This document shows, piece by piece, positions 43,450 to 51,858 of a stretch of 64,000 bases of DNA (the stretch's first letter is position 1; every line of letters begins with the position of its first letter). This stretch comes from an uncultured Pseudomonadota bacterium. GTDB lineage: Bacteria > Myxococcota_A > UBA796 > SXON01. The translations under genes were made by a program, and so were the position numbers. The notes under the pieces are model-generated. The model saw only the letters and a list, made by a program, of their open reading frames with translations. It ran no database searches and had not been told where the DNA came from. Location: contig CAITDR010000566.1 of assembly GCA_903891165.1 (NCBI GenBank), positions 1-64,000 on the forward strand, read 5' to 3'.

Positions 43450-45152
43450 TGCTTGATGGGGTCTTCCCGCTATGGGAAGCTTCCATCGTAGAGGGCAGCG
43501 TGAACGGCGGCAGAAGCTACAAAGTCACGGAGCTTTTGGGGCGAGGCGCCTTCGGGGCGGTGTACCTTGCGGACACGGTGGGAGCAGGTCTGCCCAAAAA
43601 AGTGGCAGTCAAGGTCCTGAATCCGGATCGTGCCGTGAGCTCAGAGCTGGTGGGGCGCCTGCGCGACGAGGCGCGGATGTTGTCGCTGATCCACCACCGT
43701 GCAATTGTGCGTGTGGACGATCTGGTGCAGCTCAATGGCCAGTGGTCGGTGATTATGGAGTATGTGGAGGGGGTGGATCTGGGCGTGCTGCTCCGAAAAG
43801 GTCCGGTTCCTCCTCGGGCAACGCTGGCCATCGTTGCCGAAGTGGCCGGTGCCCTGCATGCTGCCTACAACCAGACCGGTCCCGACGGCAGTGCGCTGCA
43901 CCTCGTACATCGTGACATCAAGCCCAGCAATGTGCGGGTCACCGCTGCGGGTGAAGTAAAGCTCCTCGATTTTGGCGTAGCCCGCGCAGAATTCTCCGAT
44001 CGTGAGGTGGGGACCACCCATGCCACCTTCGGTACACTTTCCTATATGTCACCCGAGCGTTTTAAGGGCGAAGATACCCACGCGGGCGATATGTATGCCG
44101 TGGGCATCATGCTCTTTGAGCTTCTGACCGGCCTTCGCCCTGGCGCCAGTGCTGCTGATCCCGAGCGTACACCGCCGGGAAAAACGCTGAGGCCTCAGTG
44201 GGAGTGGATCGAGCAGCTCAGCGCGCCGCTGCATGAGCTGATCTCGGACCTTCTCTCTCCCGACCCCACACGGCGCCCCATCGGCAAGGAATGTGCGCGT
44301 ACGCTGGACCGAATCCGTGGCCATATCGCCGGGGACACCCTCGAAGATTGGTGCGAAAAGGTGGTGCCCGGGATGGTGCAAAGCAGCCGGATGCCACCGG
44401 ACGGTACGGCGGGCACCTTGCTGGTGGAAAAAGGCCCGGCGGCGGCCGCCCGCCCCAGTGCGAGCAGCCCCCTGCGTATGGTGGGGGTGGCCGGTGCGGC
44501 GGCGGTGGTGCTTGTGGTTGGTGGAATCTGGGGAATCAGCCAGCTGGAGCGGCCCTCGAAGGGGGGCTCTGCACCGGTGGCTGCGCCCGCTCCGGCGCCT
44601 GTGGTCGCCCCGGCTCCGTCCCCTGCACCGACACCCGTGGCGGCTCCGTCTCCTGCACCGACGCCCGCTCCGGTGGCAGCACCTGCTCCCGCCCCGGTGG
44701 CCGTCCCCGCCCCAACTTCTCCCAGCCTCGCTCCGGCGCCCGAGAAGGCTCCGGCGCCCGTAGCAGCGCCGGCCCCTGCCAAGGCACCCGCTCCGGGCGC
44801 TGCGCCCGCTCCCGCCAAAGCACCGGCGCCCGTGGCAGCACCCGCGCCTGCCCCCGCCAAGGCCCCCGCTCCCGTGGCGGCGCCTGCCCCGGCGCCTGAG
44901 CCCGCCCCCGCGCCCGCCCCGGCGCCCGCCGCTGCCAACGGCAAGATCCTGGTCACCGGCGAGGTGAGCAGCGCAAAAGTGGTGGGTGCCACAGGCAGCT
45001 TCTCGCCGGGTAGTGTGCCACCCGGACTCTACACCGTCAGCATCACGCTCACCGATGGCACCCAGACCGCAGTGAGAAATGTGGTGGTAGATGCCGGTGG
45101 AAGTGTGAGTATCACCTGCAAAGTAGCCTTCGGTGGCTGCAAGAAGCAGTAG
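43449..45152 (+). CDS. Ser/Thr protein kinase with Pro/Ala linker and PEGA-like exported domain
   Basis: 567 aa. Kinase domain (24-290): LGRGAFGAVYLA, catalytic Lys55 in VAVKVL, HRDIKPSNV, LDFGVA, SYMSPERF. One membrane helix near 342-362 (RMVGVAGAAAVVLVVGGIWG), then about 130 residues of Pro/Ala repeats, then a small beta-domain (ILVTGEVSSAKVVGA...VPPGLYTVSITLTDG) like PEGA domains. A receptor-type Hanks kinase. ATG 43449 touches the -10, so GTG 43500, with GAGGG upstream and still outside the kinase fold, may be the true start. Confidence 0.85.
   Translation: MLDGVFPLWEASIVEGSVNGGRSYKVTELLGRGAFGAVYLADTVGAGLPKKVAVKVLNPDRAVSSELVGRLRDEARMLSLIHHRAIVRVDDLVQLNGQWSVIMEYVEGVDLGVLLRKGPVPPRATLAIVAEVAGALHAAYNQTGPDGSALHLVHRDIKPSNVRVTAAGEVKLLDFGVARAEFSDREVGTTHATFGTLSYMSPERFKGEDTHAGDMYAVGIMLFELLTGLRPGASAADPERTPPGKTLRPQWEWIEQLSAPLHELISDLLSPDPTRRPIGKECARTLDRIRGHIAGDTLEDWCEKVVPGMVQSSRMPPDGTAGTLLVEKGPAAAARPSASSPLRMVGVAGAAAVVLVVGGIWGISQLERPSKGGSAPVAAPAPAPVVAPAPSPAPTPVAAPSPAPTPAPVAAPAPAPVAVPAPTSPSLAPAPEKAPAPVAAPAPAKAPAPGAAPAPAKAPAPVAAPAPAPAKAPAPVAAPAPAPEPAPAPAPAPAAANGKILVTGEVSSAKVVGATGSFSPGSVPPGLYTVSITLTDGTQTAVRNVVVDAGGSVSITCKVAFGGCKKQ
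44575..44938 (+). repeat. Pro/Ala-rich repeat linker in the kinase gene
   Basis: About 120 codons of near-pure Pro and Ala with occasional Lys, Val or Thr (APAPAPVVAPAPSP type). A length-variable spacer that crosses the periplasm or wall. Confidence 0.85.
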
Positions 45153-45278
45153 GGAAGGCGAGCGGGGCTCCAGGTGTATTCGCCCCAGCCAGTCTCCCTG
45201 TTCCGCCGGAGGTGGCCTTTCCGGTCTGCAAAATTGCGCGGAATGTGGTAGAACCCAGCCCCGACCCTTGAGGTATTC

Positions 45279-46325
45279 ATGCGTGTTGCTCACCTGCTGA
45301 TGATTCCCCTTTTTGCCGCTGTGATGTTGATCCTTTCGCCCGCTCAGGCGCAGCAGGCGGCCTATGTGCTGAAGATTGCATCGGTGGCGCCGGATGGATC
45401 CCCTTGGGCGGAGGGCCTGAAGGAGTTCAAGACCCAGGCGGAGCGTCTCGCGGGCGGAAAATTGCAGGTGAAGCTGTTTATCGGCGGGGTCCTCGGCGAT
45501 GAAAACGAGACGGTGCTCCAGACGCAGCGCGGCCAGATCCAGGGTGTGGGTGCATCCACCGGTGCACTGGCCTCGCTGGTGCCCGACCTGTCGGTGATGG
45601 AGCTGCCCTTCCTCTTCAACAATGCCAAGGAGGCAGACCACGTTCTGGACAATGTGGTCTTCAAGAGCTCGGAAGCGGCTTTCCAGAGCAAGGGCCTGGT
45701 CCTGGGCTTCTGGAGCGAAAATGGCTTCCGCTGCTTCGGCAGCTCTTTTGGGCCGATCAAGACCCCGGCCGACATGAAGGGCCGCAAGATGCGCAGCCAG
45801 GAAAACCCGGTCCACATCGAGATGTACAAGGCTTTTGGGGCCACCCCGGTGCCCATTCCCACCACCGAGGTGCTCACCTCGCTGCAGACCGGCGTGGTCG
45901 AGGGCTATGACAACACGCCGCTCTTCGCCTTTGCCGCCCAGTGGACCAGCGGAACCAAGTACTTCAGCGTGACCCGGCATATGTATCAGCCCGCGGCCAT
46001 CGTCTACAACAAGACTTGGTTTGACGCCCTGCCTGCCGATGTCAAGACGGCGCTGCTTTCCGCGCGGGTGTTGCAGCCCGGCCAGACGGTGCCGCTGACC
46101 CAGAAGCTGCGCGACGAGATCCGGGCGATGGATCCTATCCTTCTGGAGAACCTGAAGTCGATGAAGATCCAGGTCTACCAGCCGACCGCGACCGATCTGG
46201 CGGCCTTCCAGGCGCCTGCAAAGGTGGCCCGTGACACCTACATGTCCACCAAGGCATCGTCGGGAGAGAAGACCATGTACGCCCAGATCGAAGCCGGCCT
46301 CAAGGCCTACCGCAGCAGCCACTGA
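45279..46325 (+). CDS. dctP: TRAP transporter substrate-binding protein
   Basis: 348 aa with a signal peptide (MRVAHLLMIPLFAAVMLILSPAQAQ). DctP features: KIASVAPDGSPWAEGLKEF, FIGGVLGDENETVLQTQRGQIQG, MELPFLFNNAKEAD, GFRCFGSS..PIKTPADMKGRKMR and VLTSLQTGVVEGYDN, with the Arg (KMR) that usually salt-bridges a carboxylate. Thus an organic acid is likely but not proven. TTGAGG precedes the ATG. ATG of dctQ overlaps its end by one base. Confidence 0.93.
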   Translation: MRVAHLLMIPLFAAVMLILSPAQAQQAAYVLKIASVAPDGSPWAEGLKEFKTQAERLAGGKLQVKLFIGGVLGDENETVLQTQRGQIQGVGASTGALASLVPDLSVMELPFLFNNAKEADHVLDNVVFKSSEAAFQSKGLVLGFWSENGFRCFGSSFGPIKTPADMKGRKMRSQENPVHIEMYKAFGATPVPIPTTEVLTSLQTGVVEGYDNTPLFAFAAQWTSGTKYFSVTRHMYQPAAIVYNKTWFDALPADVKTALLSARVLQPGQTVPLTQKLRDEIRAMDPILLENLKSMKIQVYQPTATDLAAFQAPAKVARDTYMSTKASSGEKTMYAQIEAGLKAYRSSH

Positions 46326-47092
46326 TGTTGTCGCAATTCGACGAGCTTCTGTACCGCATCGAAAAGGTGGCGGTGTGGGTGATCCTGCTGGGGATGGGGT
46401 TGGTCATGTTCCTGGCGGTTTCCCATCGGGCCGCTGGCGCCATGTCCACCCCACACTCAGCGCCGACCTTTTTGTTGGACTTTGTGGGAGAGGCGGGCTG
46501 GCCTTGGCTGGCGCCGGTGCTGGTGGCGGCGGTACTCTCGGCGGTCTGCGGGGCGGCCTTGGCCACCCGGGGCAGCAAGAATGCCCTGGTCGGTGGGATT
46601 GGCCTTGGGGTGGTGCTCACTGCGCTGGGCAAACTCTTTGGCGTCGTGATGCCCAATGGCATCGTGCAGGCTCAGCCCATGGCACTGTCCCTTTTGTTAT
46701 GGCTGTCCCTTCTGGGCGCCTCTCTGGCGGCGCATGATCGTCGGCACCTGTCGCTCGATATCGGGAGCAAGATCTGGCCAGAAGCACTGCGCCCGAAGGT
46801 GGCAGCGGTCGGCCATTTCCTTTCCGCCATTTTTTGTGTGGTACTGCTGGTGCTGGCCCTGCGCTCGGTGCAGGACCATTTTCATACCTGGAACACCAGC
46901 GAGGGGGCCGCGGGGGTGATCTCCGGGACGGCAATTCCCAAGTGGTTTGCGTCGGCCGCCATTCCCTATGGCACCTTTGCGCTGGCCTTTCGCTTCTTCC
47001 TGGAGGCGTGGCGCACCTGGAGAGGGGAGCTGAAGGAAGACGGCGACGACACGCTCCGCCAGCTCGGTATTCAGACGGAGGAAGGATCATGA
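46325..47092 (+). CDS. dctQ: TRAP transporter small permease, enlarged
   Basis: 255 aa. IEKVAVWVILLGMGLVMFLAVSHRAAGA and the middle HDRRHLSLDIGSKIW are DctQ motifs. The usual protein has four helices and about 160-190 aa; here extra hydrophobic stretches (LAPVLVAAVLSAVCGAALA, LVGGIGLGVVLTALGKLFGV) lie between helix 1 and helix 2, giving about six. Works with DctM in Na+-driven uptake. Its stop overlaps the dctM start. Confidence 0.85.
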   Translation: MLSQFDELLYRIEKVAVWVILLGMGLVMFLAVSHRAAGAMSTPHSAPTFLLDFVGEAGWPWLAPVLVAAVLSAVCGAALATRGSKNALVGGIGLGVVLTALGKLFGVVMPNGIVQAQPMALSLLLWLSLLGASLAAHDRRHLSLDIGSKIWPEALRPKVAAVGHFLSAIFCVVLLVLALRSVQDHFHTWNTSEGAAGVISGTAIPKWFASAAIPYGTFALAFRFFLEAWRTWRGELKEDGDDTLRQLGIQTEEGS

Positions 47093-48696
47093 GCGGCCTG
47101 CTCTTTATTGCGGCGTTGGTCGCCCTTCTTGCGCTCGGACCCCGCCTTTTTGTGGTGGTGGGCGTGTCGACCGCGCTGTGTTTCCTGCTCTTCACCGACT
47201 ACACCGATGCGGTGATCCAGCTCGATCGGATCGTGACCAAAATGGAGAGCCTGACGACCAAAAACGTCTTTCTCTCTATTCCTTTTTTCATCTCTGCGGG
47301 ATCGATCATGACCCGTGGGGGCATCGCCAAGCGCCTGACCGACTTTGCGGGCGCGCTTGTGGGGTGGTTGCCCGGCGGTCTGGCGGTGGCGTCCATTGTG
47401 GCCTGTATCGTTTTTGCGGCGATCTCCGGCTCTTCTCCGGTAACGCTGGTGGCCGTCGGTGCGGTTATGTATCCGGCACTACTGAAAAATGGCTACCCGT
47501 CGCGCTTTTCGGTGGGCCTGATCACCTCGGCCGGTAGCCTGGGCTGCATGATCCCGCCCGCCATCACCATGCTGATCTACTCGATCTGTGTGGACTCCTC
47601 GGATGCCAAGGTCAATCCTTCTGATCTCTTCTTCGCCGGGTTGATGCCTGCCTTGCTCATCGCCGGGATGCTCGCGGTCTATGCGGTGTGGGTGGGCATG
47701 TCGGTCCCCGGCTCGCGGAAGCCCTTTGATGGGGCCGAGCTATGGAGCAGCTTCAAAGCAGCTTCCTGGTCGTTGACTCTGCCCGCGATCGTGCTGGGTG
47801 GCATTTACGGGGGGGTGTTCACCCCCACCGAGGCGGGTGCGGTGGCCTTTGCGGCGTCGCTCCTGATCTCCTGCTCGGTCCATGGCGATGTGCCTTGGTC
47901 CAAAGTGCCCTCCATCCTCGTGGAAGCGGCAACACTCATCGGGAGCCTGGTACTGATTGTGGTGCTGGCCTTTGGCCTGAATGACTTCCTGGCTGAGGTG
48001 GAGGCCCCCGAGGTGATCCGCTCCTGGGTCGAGGATGCCCACCTGAGTGCCTTCGAGTTTATGTTGGTGGTGAATGTTATCCTGATCGTGCTGGGCGCGC
48101 TCATGGACAGCATCTCCGCGACGCTGGTCTTTGCACCCATCCTGGCGCCCGTGGCGATCAACCACTACGGCATCGACCCCATCCACTTCGGTGTGGTTTT
48201 TGTTGTGAACATGGAGATCGGCTACATCGCACCGCCGGTGGCCACCAACCTCTTTGTGGCCTCGGCGATCTTCCGCCAGCCCTTCGCCGAGGTGGCCCGT
48301 GCGATCCTGCCCACCCTGGGCATCATCTGTGGTGCCCTGGTGGTTTTGATGTATCTCCCGGTCTTTTCCACGGGCCCCTTGAACCTGCGGAACGGCGAAG
48401 CGGTCTACGAGAGCTTCCCCTGGGATGGGAAGAAAGAAGTGGAGGTGGTAACGCCGGAAGCCACACCCACCACCGAGCCGGGTCGGGTCCTGACCATGCA
48501 GGAGATGATGGAAAAGGCCAAGCAGGATGCTGCGGCCCCCGCGACGCCCGAGCCGGGTCGGGTGTTGACGATGCAGGAGATGATGGAACAGGCGAAGAAA
48601 AATGCGGCGCAGCAGCAGGCCACGGAGCCGGTGCCTTCAGAGCCGCAGCCTGCTCCGCAAGATCCTGCCACTCCTCCTACGGAAGCGCCCAAGTAG
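47089..48696 (+). CDS. dctM: TRAP transporter large permease with repeat-bearing C-terminal tail
   Basis: 535 aa. DctM core (1-455): KNVFLSIPFFISAGSIMTRGGIAKRL, SGSSPVTLVAVGAVMYPALLKNGY, LITSAGSLGCMIPPAITMLIY, GGVFTPTEAGAVA, ALMDSISATLVFAPILAPVA, NMEIGYIAPPVATNLFVAS. About 12 helices carry the Na+-coupled substrate path. The last 80 residues are an added hydrophilic tail with two tandem 25-residue repeats (48475-48624) and a Pro/Gln/Glu-rich end, not known from standard DctM. The palindrome at 48736 follows. Confidence 0.9.
   Translation: MSGLLFIAALVALLALGPRLFVVVGVSTALCFLLFTDYTDAVIQLDRIVTKMESLTTKNVFLSIPFFISAGSIMTRGGIAKRLTDFAGALVGWLPGGLAVASIVACIVFAAISGSSPVTLVAVGAVMYPALLKNGYPSRFSVGLITSAGSLGCMIPPAITMLIYSICVDSSDAKVNPSDLFFAGLMPALLIAGMLAVYAVWVGMSVPGSRKPFDGAELWSSFKAASWSLTLPAIVLGGIYGGVFTPTEAGAVAFAASLLISCSVHGDVPWSKVPSILVEAATLIGSLVLIVVLAFGLNDFLAEVEAPEVIRSWVEDAHLSAFEFMLVVNVILIVLGALMDSISATLVFAPILAPVAINHYGIDPIHFGVVFVVNMEIGYIAPPVATNLFVASAIFRQPFAEVARAILPTLGIICGALVVLMYLPVFSTGPLNLRNGEAVYESFPWDGKKEVEVVTPEATPTTEPGRVLTMQEMMEKAKQDAAAPATPEPGRVLTMQEMMEQAKKNAAQQQATEPVPSEPQPAPQDPATPPTEAPK
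48475..48624 (+). repeat. Two tandem 25-codon repeats in the DctM tail
   Basis: Copy 1 at 48475-48549 and copy 2 at 48550-48624, both starting EPGRVLTMQEMMExAK and differing mainly in the last residues. Confidence 0.9.
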
Positions 48697-48735
48697 GGGC
48701 TGCTGTTCCGCAGGCCGGTGTCGCAGGGGTGCCGA

Positions 48736-48757
48736 CGTGACTCTGTTGTGAGTCACG
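48736..48757. repeat. Palindromic hairpin CGTGACTC-N6-GAGTCACG, copy 2
   Basis: Same 8-bp arms as at 28543-28564, with loop TGTTGT. Lies 39 bp after the dctM stop and before the convergent lipoprotein gene. Confidence 0.75.
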
Positions 48758-48792
48758 CTTTCGGGGAGTCCCGTGGAGGGCAGACCGCCAAC

Positions 48793-48830
48793 AAAAAGGC
48801 GCCTGCCCCGCTTGGGGGGCACGCGCCTTT
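48793..48830 (-). terminator. Terminator of the minus-strand lipoprotein gene
   Basis: Minus strand: AAAGGCGC (48830-48823) pairs with GCGCCTTT (48802-48795), with an inner CCCC/GGGG helix; the second arm runs into five T. Lies 49 bp after the stop at 48879. The gap 48697-48878 contains this and the palindrome only. Confidence 0.8.
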
Positions 48831-48878
48831 GTGGGTGTGGACAACGCAGGGCTTATTCCCACCCTGCTCCGGCCGACC

Positions 48879-50297
48879 TTACAGCGGGGTGATGATGCCG
48901 GAGGGCCACTCGATCTCGGCGTAGGGAGCGTAGATATCCTCGCCGACAGCGCTGCGGGTGTCGGTCCACACCAGGATACCGCCCAGGTAGATGTTCAAGG
49001 TCACGTCGTTTGCGGGCTGGTACACGGAGCCCGGATAGTCATGGACGTAGACGGTAAACACGCCATTCTGGGGCGACTGGATGTTGATGTTCTCCGGGCC
49101 CACACCGGGAATGTCGTCCAGGTCCAGGTGCGGGTTGTCGGTCTGGTCACCCCGCACACCCCAGTCCAGCCCGCCCAGCGTACAATTGCCGTAGTAGCAG
49201 TCGGATGTGGTGACCAAGGTCCCGCCGGGTGCGACGAGGTGCAGATCCTGGTCGTCGCCCGAGTGCTGCCAGAACATCTCGATCCAAAGGTCCGAGCTGG
49301 CTTCCGCGGTCAGCGTAACTTCGCAAGGTTCGGAGCGTACATTCTGGGAGTTCACCACCACCAGCTCGGCCACATAGTCGCCGACCACATCGGGCGTAAA
49401 GCCGCGCCGGGTGGGCTGCGAGGAGTTGCCGGGCATCACCGCGGCGGATCCGTTCGGAATGGAGGTAAAGCTCCAATTGTACTGGGTAATCGGCAGGCCC
49501 TGTGGGTCGTAGGAGCCCGCACCGTTGAAGGTGGCGGAGTCGTAGATGGCGGAGACCGGGTTCGGACTGACAGTACACTCGGCGATGGGCTGGCTGGCCG
49601 AGGAGGCATAGAGGGGCACGTCCACATAGCCGTCCGGGTCGTTGCTCTCGATGGTGATCTTGTCCTCGAAGCTGCCAAAGTCGGTAGGCGCGGCAGACAC
49701 GTCGATGCTGGTCTGCTCCCCCGGCTGCAGGACGATCGGCAGCGTGTAGGTCACGCCGAAGGGCAAAAGTGGCTGGCTGATGTTGGAAATTTCAAGCGGA
49801 GCACCGCCGACATTTTCCAGTTCTACGATCAGGATCTCGGTCTCCCCCGGCGTCACGTTGCCAAAATCGACGGAGGTGGGGGTGACCACAAGGTCGGGAT
49901 AGGCCTCTCCGCCCAACAATTCAACGGCAACCACGGCATTCTGCGCGTCGTCGCTTTTGACCACCGCCTGGCCCATGTCGGCCTCGGACTCAGGCGAGTA
50001 GGTGACCTGTACGTCGAAAGACTTTTCGGGAGCCAGCTCCCGGCTTTTGTCGTTCTGCGAGGTGATGGTGAAGGCCGCACTGGACTGAATCTCGATGGGC
50101 TCCACCTGCAGGTAGCCATCGCCGATGTTGGTCACCGTGAAGCTCTGCACGGCCAGCTCTCCAGCCGCCAACCCACCGAATTCCAAACGATTCGGGCTGA
50201 CCTCGATCATTCCCTCGCCGAATACGGCTTCGTCGTATTTACTCAGGTTGTAGTCCTGGCATGCAGCAAGGAGGAGCAGGGGGAGCACACGACGCAT
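48879..50297 (-). CDS. Surface lipoprotein with choice-of-anchor-D, PKD and YfaP-like domains
   Basis: 472 aa. MRRVLPLLLLAACQDYN is a lipoprotein signal. Two ASPM-SPD2-Hydin-type repeats are seen (ISVSP-like VSPNRLEFGGLAAGELAVQSFTVTNIGDG and VTPTSVDFGNVTPGETEILIVELENVGGAPL, about 32-245). Then a PKD-like segment (YNWSFTSIPNGSAA...YVAELVVVNSQNV) and a terminal domain (LWIEMFWQHSGDDQDLHLVAPGG...FTVYVHDYPG). The last domain is like YfaP. Probably an adhesive surface protein. GAGG precedes the start; a terminator lies after it. Confidence 0.78.
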   Translation of the reverse strand: MRRVLPLLLLAACQDYNLSKYDEAVFGEGMIEVSPNRLEFGGLAAGELAVQSFTVTNIGDGYLQVEPIEIQSSAAFTITSQNDKSRELAPEKSFDVQVTYSPESEADMGQAVVKSDDAQNAVVAVELLGGEAYPDLVVTPTSVDFGNVTPGETEILIVELENVGGAPLEISNISQPLLPFGVTYTLPIVLQPGEQTSIDVSAAPTDFGSFEDKITIESNDPDGYVDVPLYASSASQPIAECTVSPNPVSAIYDSATFNGAGSYDPQGLPITQYNWSFTSIPNGSAAVMPGNSSQPTRRGFTPDVVGDYVAELVVVNSQNVRSEPCEVTLTAEASSDLWIEMFWQHSGDDQDLHLVAPGGTLVTTSDCYYGNCTLGGLDWGVRGDQTDNPHLDLDDIPGVGPENINIQSPQNGVFTVYVHDYPGSVYQPANDVTLNIYLGGILVWTDTRSAVGEDIYAPYAEIEWPSGIITPL

Positions 50298-50349
50298 AGG
50301 TACACCTCAGGAGGATCGGACGGCCATCGGACCGTACGGGCTATCGAAC

Positions 50350-50378
50350 ATCATACAGCATGCGGAGTGCTTTGCCTA
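50350..50378 (-). promoter_or_regulatory. Promoter of the choice-of-anchor-D lipoprotein gene
   Basis: Minus strand: TAGGCA (50378-50373), 17-bp spacer, TATGAT (50355-50350, 5 of 6). Leader about 46 nt. Confidence 0.5.
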
Positions 50379-50396
50379 CACTCCAACGATCATGTC

Positions 50397-51125
50397 TTAT
50401 TGAGCGGCGACGACGGAGCAAAGAGGGTTCGCAGAACCTGGGCTTCCGTGATCCCCGGCGCCGTAGCTGTCCACCGCGAGGCACCACGCGCTCAGGTCGT
50501 CGTTGGTGGTGGCGCTCAGGCTCTGCCCGGACAGGCTGTTGCTGAAACCTTTGCTATCCGGCCAGGTGGGACCGTCCAAGTAATTGACCCGATCAATTTC
50601 GGTAGATCCTGACAGAATGACGATCTCGTCGTCGTCATTGCCCAGGCTGAATCCACTGTACACATAGGTAAGCGCTACACCACCATTGGTGGTCGCGTCG
50701 TTGTTCAGCCCCAGCACCGCGTACTCGCCGGCGGCGAGGTTGATGCCGTTGCTGACCGTAAATGTGTCGGTGCCATCGTCTTTGAAGACCAGCCCTTTCA
50801 GGCCGATTTCCCGGTTGCTGGCATTGTAGACTTCAAACCACTCACCCACTTCGTCGGCCACCACAAAGGTGTTCTTCATAAATTCGGTGATCACCAGCTC
50901 GCCCACACCGGGGGGATCGGCGTCGGCATCGCTGTCGGTGTCTGCATCGGTATCGCTGTCGGTGTCGCTGTCGGTGTCCGAGTCGGTATCGGAGTCGGTG
51001 TCCGTATCGGTGTCGGTATCCGTATCGGTGTCCGTCTCGGAGTCCACTTTCGACTCCGCTGCGGACTCAGGATCGGTGTCCTTCAGGGTGGGGGGACAGG
51101 CAACCAGCAACAGTACAGAGATCAT
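50397..51125 (-). CDS. Lipoprotein with Asp/Thr/Ser-repeat stalk and lamin-tail domain
   Basis: 242 aa. MISVLLLVACPPTLKD is a lipoprotein signal. Residues about 28-70 are a DT/DS/DA dipeptide repeat, a flexible acidic stalk. About 73-235 is a lamin-tail domain (LVITEFMKNTFVVADEVGEWFEVYNASNREIGLKGL) of the same type as in the proteins at 22907 and 53761. GGAGGG lies before the ATG. Probably a surface display protein. Confidence 0.78.
   Translation of the reverse strand: MISVLLLVACPPTLKDTDPESAAESKVDSETDTDTDTDTDTDTDSDTDSDTDSDTDSDTDADTDSDADADPPGVGELVITEFMKNTFVVADEVGEWFEVYNASNREIGLKGLVFKDDGTDTFTVSNGINLAAGEYAVLGLNNDATTNGGVALTYVYSGFSLGNDDDEIVILSGSTEIDRVNYLDGPTWPDSKGFSNSLSGQSLSATTNDDLSAWCLAVDSYGAGDHGSPGSANPLCSVVAAQ
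50918..51046 (-). repeat. Short tandem repeats coding the Asp-Thr/Ser stalk
   Basis: Imperfect 6-bp units (GGTGTC/GGTATC, read on the plus strand) repeated about 20 times; a likely site of length change by slippage. In frame in any multiple of 6. Confidence 0.85.
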
Positions 51126-51189
51126 GAGAGCGCCCTCCAGGCCCGCCGGGGCTATCCTTCCCGGCGGTGGAGTGCAATTCGCCGGTCTC

Positions 51190-51858
51190 TCAGACGGCGG
51201 GGTGCCGGCTCTGCGCCTGGACCCGGGGCGATTTCTGGAGGTCCAGGGTGTAGGTGATCATGTCCTTTCCGTAGAAGCGGAAGCGATGTGCCTCTTGAAA
51301 GTCCCAGCTTTGAAGTTGGCGATTGGCGCCTTCGTTGTCCACCTCTGTACTCACTTTGACATGCGTACAACCACGTGCCAAAAGCTCGTCGAACAGCACC
51401 TTGTTGATGTGTCCGCTCACCCGTTTCCCGCGTAGATCGGCGACAAAGGTGCAGAACAGGCTCTCGGCTTTGACCTCAGCCGCGCCCGCTTTGCCCATGT
51501 AGCGGGCGGTCTCGGCCAAAGGACGCAGTACCCACGGGCGTCGGATCAGGCCCAGAAGGGCAGCTGGACCCAAGAAGATCGCCCGACGCTTCATCAGGTC
51601 GTTGTACAGGGCGCTGGTGTCGATGGTCCCGGCGATGAAGCCTTTGACCTCCAGATCCTCCACATAGACAAAGCCCAGGAAAAAAGGAGAGTCTACCAGG
51701 GCTTTGTACAGCTCCTGAAGAAAGGGCATGCCCAGCTGGGCCCATAGGCTCTTGCCCATGGCCGCCAGGTGCAGCTCGGCGACCCGCGGGGCGTCGCGAA
51801 ATTGCATAGGGCGGATGCGGCGCATCACCTCGGGATCCACGTCAAAAGGTCGGCTCAA
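51190..51858 (-). CDS. GNAT-family N-acetyltransferase
   Basis: 222 aa. IRPMQFRDAPRVAELHLAAMGKS opens a GNAT fold; FVYVEDLEVKGFIAGTID is beta4, FVADLRGKRVSGHINKVLFDELLARGCTHVKVSTEVDNEGANRQLQSWDF gives the acetyl-CoA helix and the terminal 'N..a..ly...GF' region. Starts inside the stop of the enoyl-CoA hydratase gene (ATGA), so the product may be made with the dpgA/B-like pair. Confidence 0.75.
   Translation of the reverse strand: MSRPFDVDPEVMRRIRPMQFRDAPRVAELHLAAMGKSLWAQLGMPFLQELYKALVDSPFFLGFVYVEDLEVKGFIAGTIDTSALYNDLMKRRAIFLGPAALLGLIRRPWVLRPLAETARYMGKAGAAEVKAESLFCTFVADLRGKRVSGHINKVLFDELLARGCTHVKVSTEVDNEGANRQLQSWDFQEAHRFRFYGKDMITYTLDLQKSPRVQAQSRHPAV

Noticed and set aside
48831..50612. 593-aa plus-strand frame
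   Set aside because: Antisense to two lipoproteins with lipobox and known domains; runs through the terminator and promoter region.
50918..51046. Possible CRISPR or other repeat array
   Set aside because: Units are 6 bp, without spacers, and translate in frame to an Asp-Thr/Ser stalk.
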